NCBI GenBank assembly: GCA_905234005.1
Contig: CAJOFW010000160.1
Location: forward strand, 1 to 6,326
Direction: 5' to 3'
Source of the DNA: an uncultured Oscillospiraceae bacterium
GTDB lineage: Bacteria; Bacillota; Clostridia; Oscillospirales; Oscillospiraceae
Length of the DNA stretch: 6,326 nt
Shown here one piece after another: positions 6,197 to 6,326 of the stretch; positions within the stretch are counted from its first letter, which is position 1; every line of letters begins with the position of its first letter. A program made the translations under genes and the position numbers. The notes under the pieces were generated by a model. It was not told where the DNA came from. It ran no database searches and was given only the letters and a program-made list of their open reading frames with translations.

Positions 6197-6229
6197 GCTG
6201 CTTTTTCTTGAAAGAAAAAGCAGCAAAAA
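6192..6229. repeat. 18-bp perfect inverted repeat overlapping the terminator T-run; possible bidirectional terminator or dispersed hairpin
   Basis: TTTTTGCTGCTTTTTCTT (6192-6209) is the exact reverse complement of 6212-6229, with only GA between; in RNA the innermost pairs would open to form a small loop. The left edge reuses the T-run of the preceding terminator. The core (GCTGC, T-run, CTT against AAG, A-run, GCAGC) is flanked by T on the left and A on the right, so a transcript from either strand would have a stem followed by a U- or A-rich flank. It encodes nothing obvious. It could be a second, backup terminator, a terminator for a gene approaching from the right, or one copy of a dispersed intergenic palindrome. 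Confidence 0.7.
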
Positions 6230-6326
6230 GAACTGTGTATTCGCTTCGAAAGGGCAGCGTTTCCAAGGCTATGCACCCGGTAACGGAACGAAACTTTTAA
6301 TTGGAGAACAGTATTATTTGCTTATT
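6230..6326. other. Non-coding tail without supported gene
   Basis: No open frame with a believable start lies here. The composition becomes AT-rich in the last 35 bases, including a GGAG at 6303-6306, but no ATG or GTG follows at a suitable distance before the window ends. It may be the leader of a gene outside the window. Confidence 0.5.

Noticed and set aside
5701..6276. Minus-strand frames of about 160-190 residues over the lipoprotein gene
   Set aside because: They are antisense to a gene with a good signal peptide, ribosome binding site and terminator, and run through both hairpins; Pro/Ser/Thr/Arg repeats only mirror the repeat on the plus strand.

Overview
The window is a GC-rich, densely packed stretch with strong GGAGG-type ribosome binding sites. 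It carries spore-coat genes of the cotJ family, so it most likely comes from an endospore-forming, anaerobic member of the Clostridia with a high-GC genome. The sequence does not fix the family or genus. It is probably a chromosomal region: there is no transposase, phage gene, tRNA, rRNA or CRISPR array.

Layout. (1) Positions 18-2985, plus strand: a seven-helix membrane sensor with PAS-like, GGDEF-like and EAL domains (a probable c-di-GMP phosphodiesterase), followed 13 nt later by a short formate/nitrite transporter (FNT) family channel. They are probably one operon, closed by a hairpin terminator at 3040-3083. (2) Positions 3123-4117, minus strand: a cotJ operon in which the usual cotJA and cotJB genes are one continuous reading frame, overlapping cotJC (a manganese-catalase-like coat protein) by one base. 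(3) Positions 4234-5586, plus strand: a MATE-family multidrug/cation antiporter, transcribed divergently from cotJ, with a good vegetative-type promoter and a 12-bp palindrome at its expected transcription start. (4) Positions 5735-6148, plus strand: a small lipoprotein with a Thr/Pro/Ala-rich tether and a Gly/Val/Asp repeat of helical periodicity. It is followed by a strong terminator and immediately by an 18-bp perfect inverted repeat. The last ~100 bases hold no gene that I can support.

Working together. The EAL protein and the FNT channel are probably co-expressed, which suggests (inference) a link between an external signal, c-di-GMP turnover and small-anion traffic. The cotJ genes should act in the mother cell during coat assembly. 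The MATE pump and the lipoprotein are each likely to be transcribed alone. The observations most worth a second look are the CotJA-CotJB fusion, the EAL enzyme with a degenerate GGDTF domain paired with an FNT channel, the repeat lipoprotein, and the tandem terminator/inverted-repeat structure.
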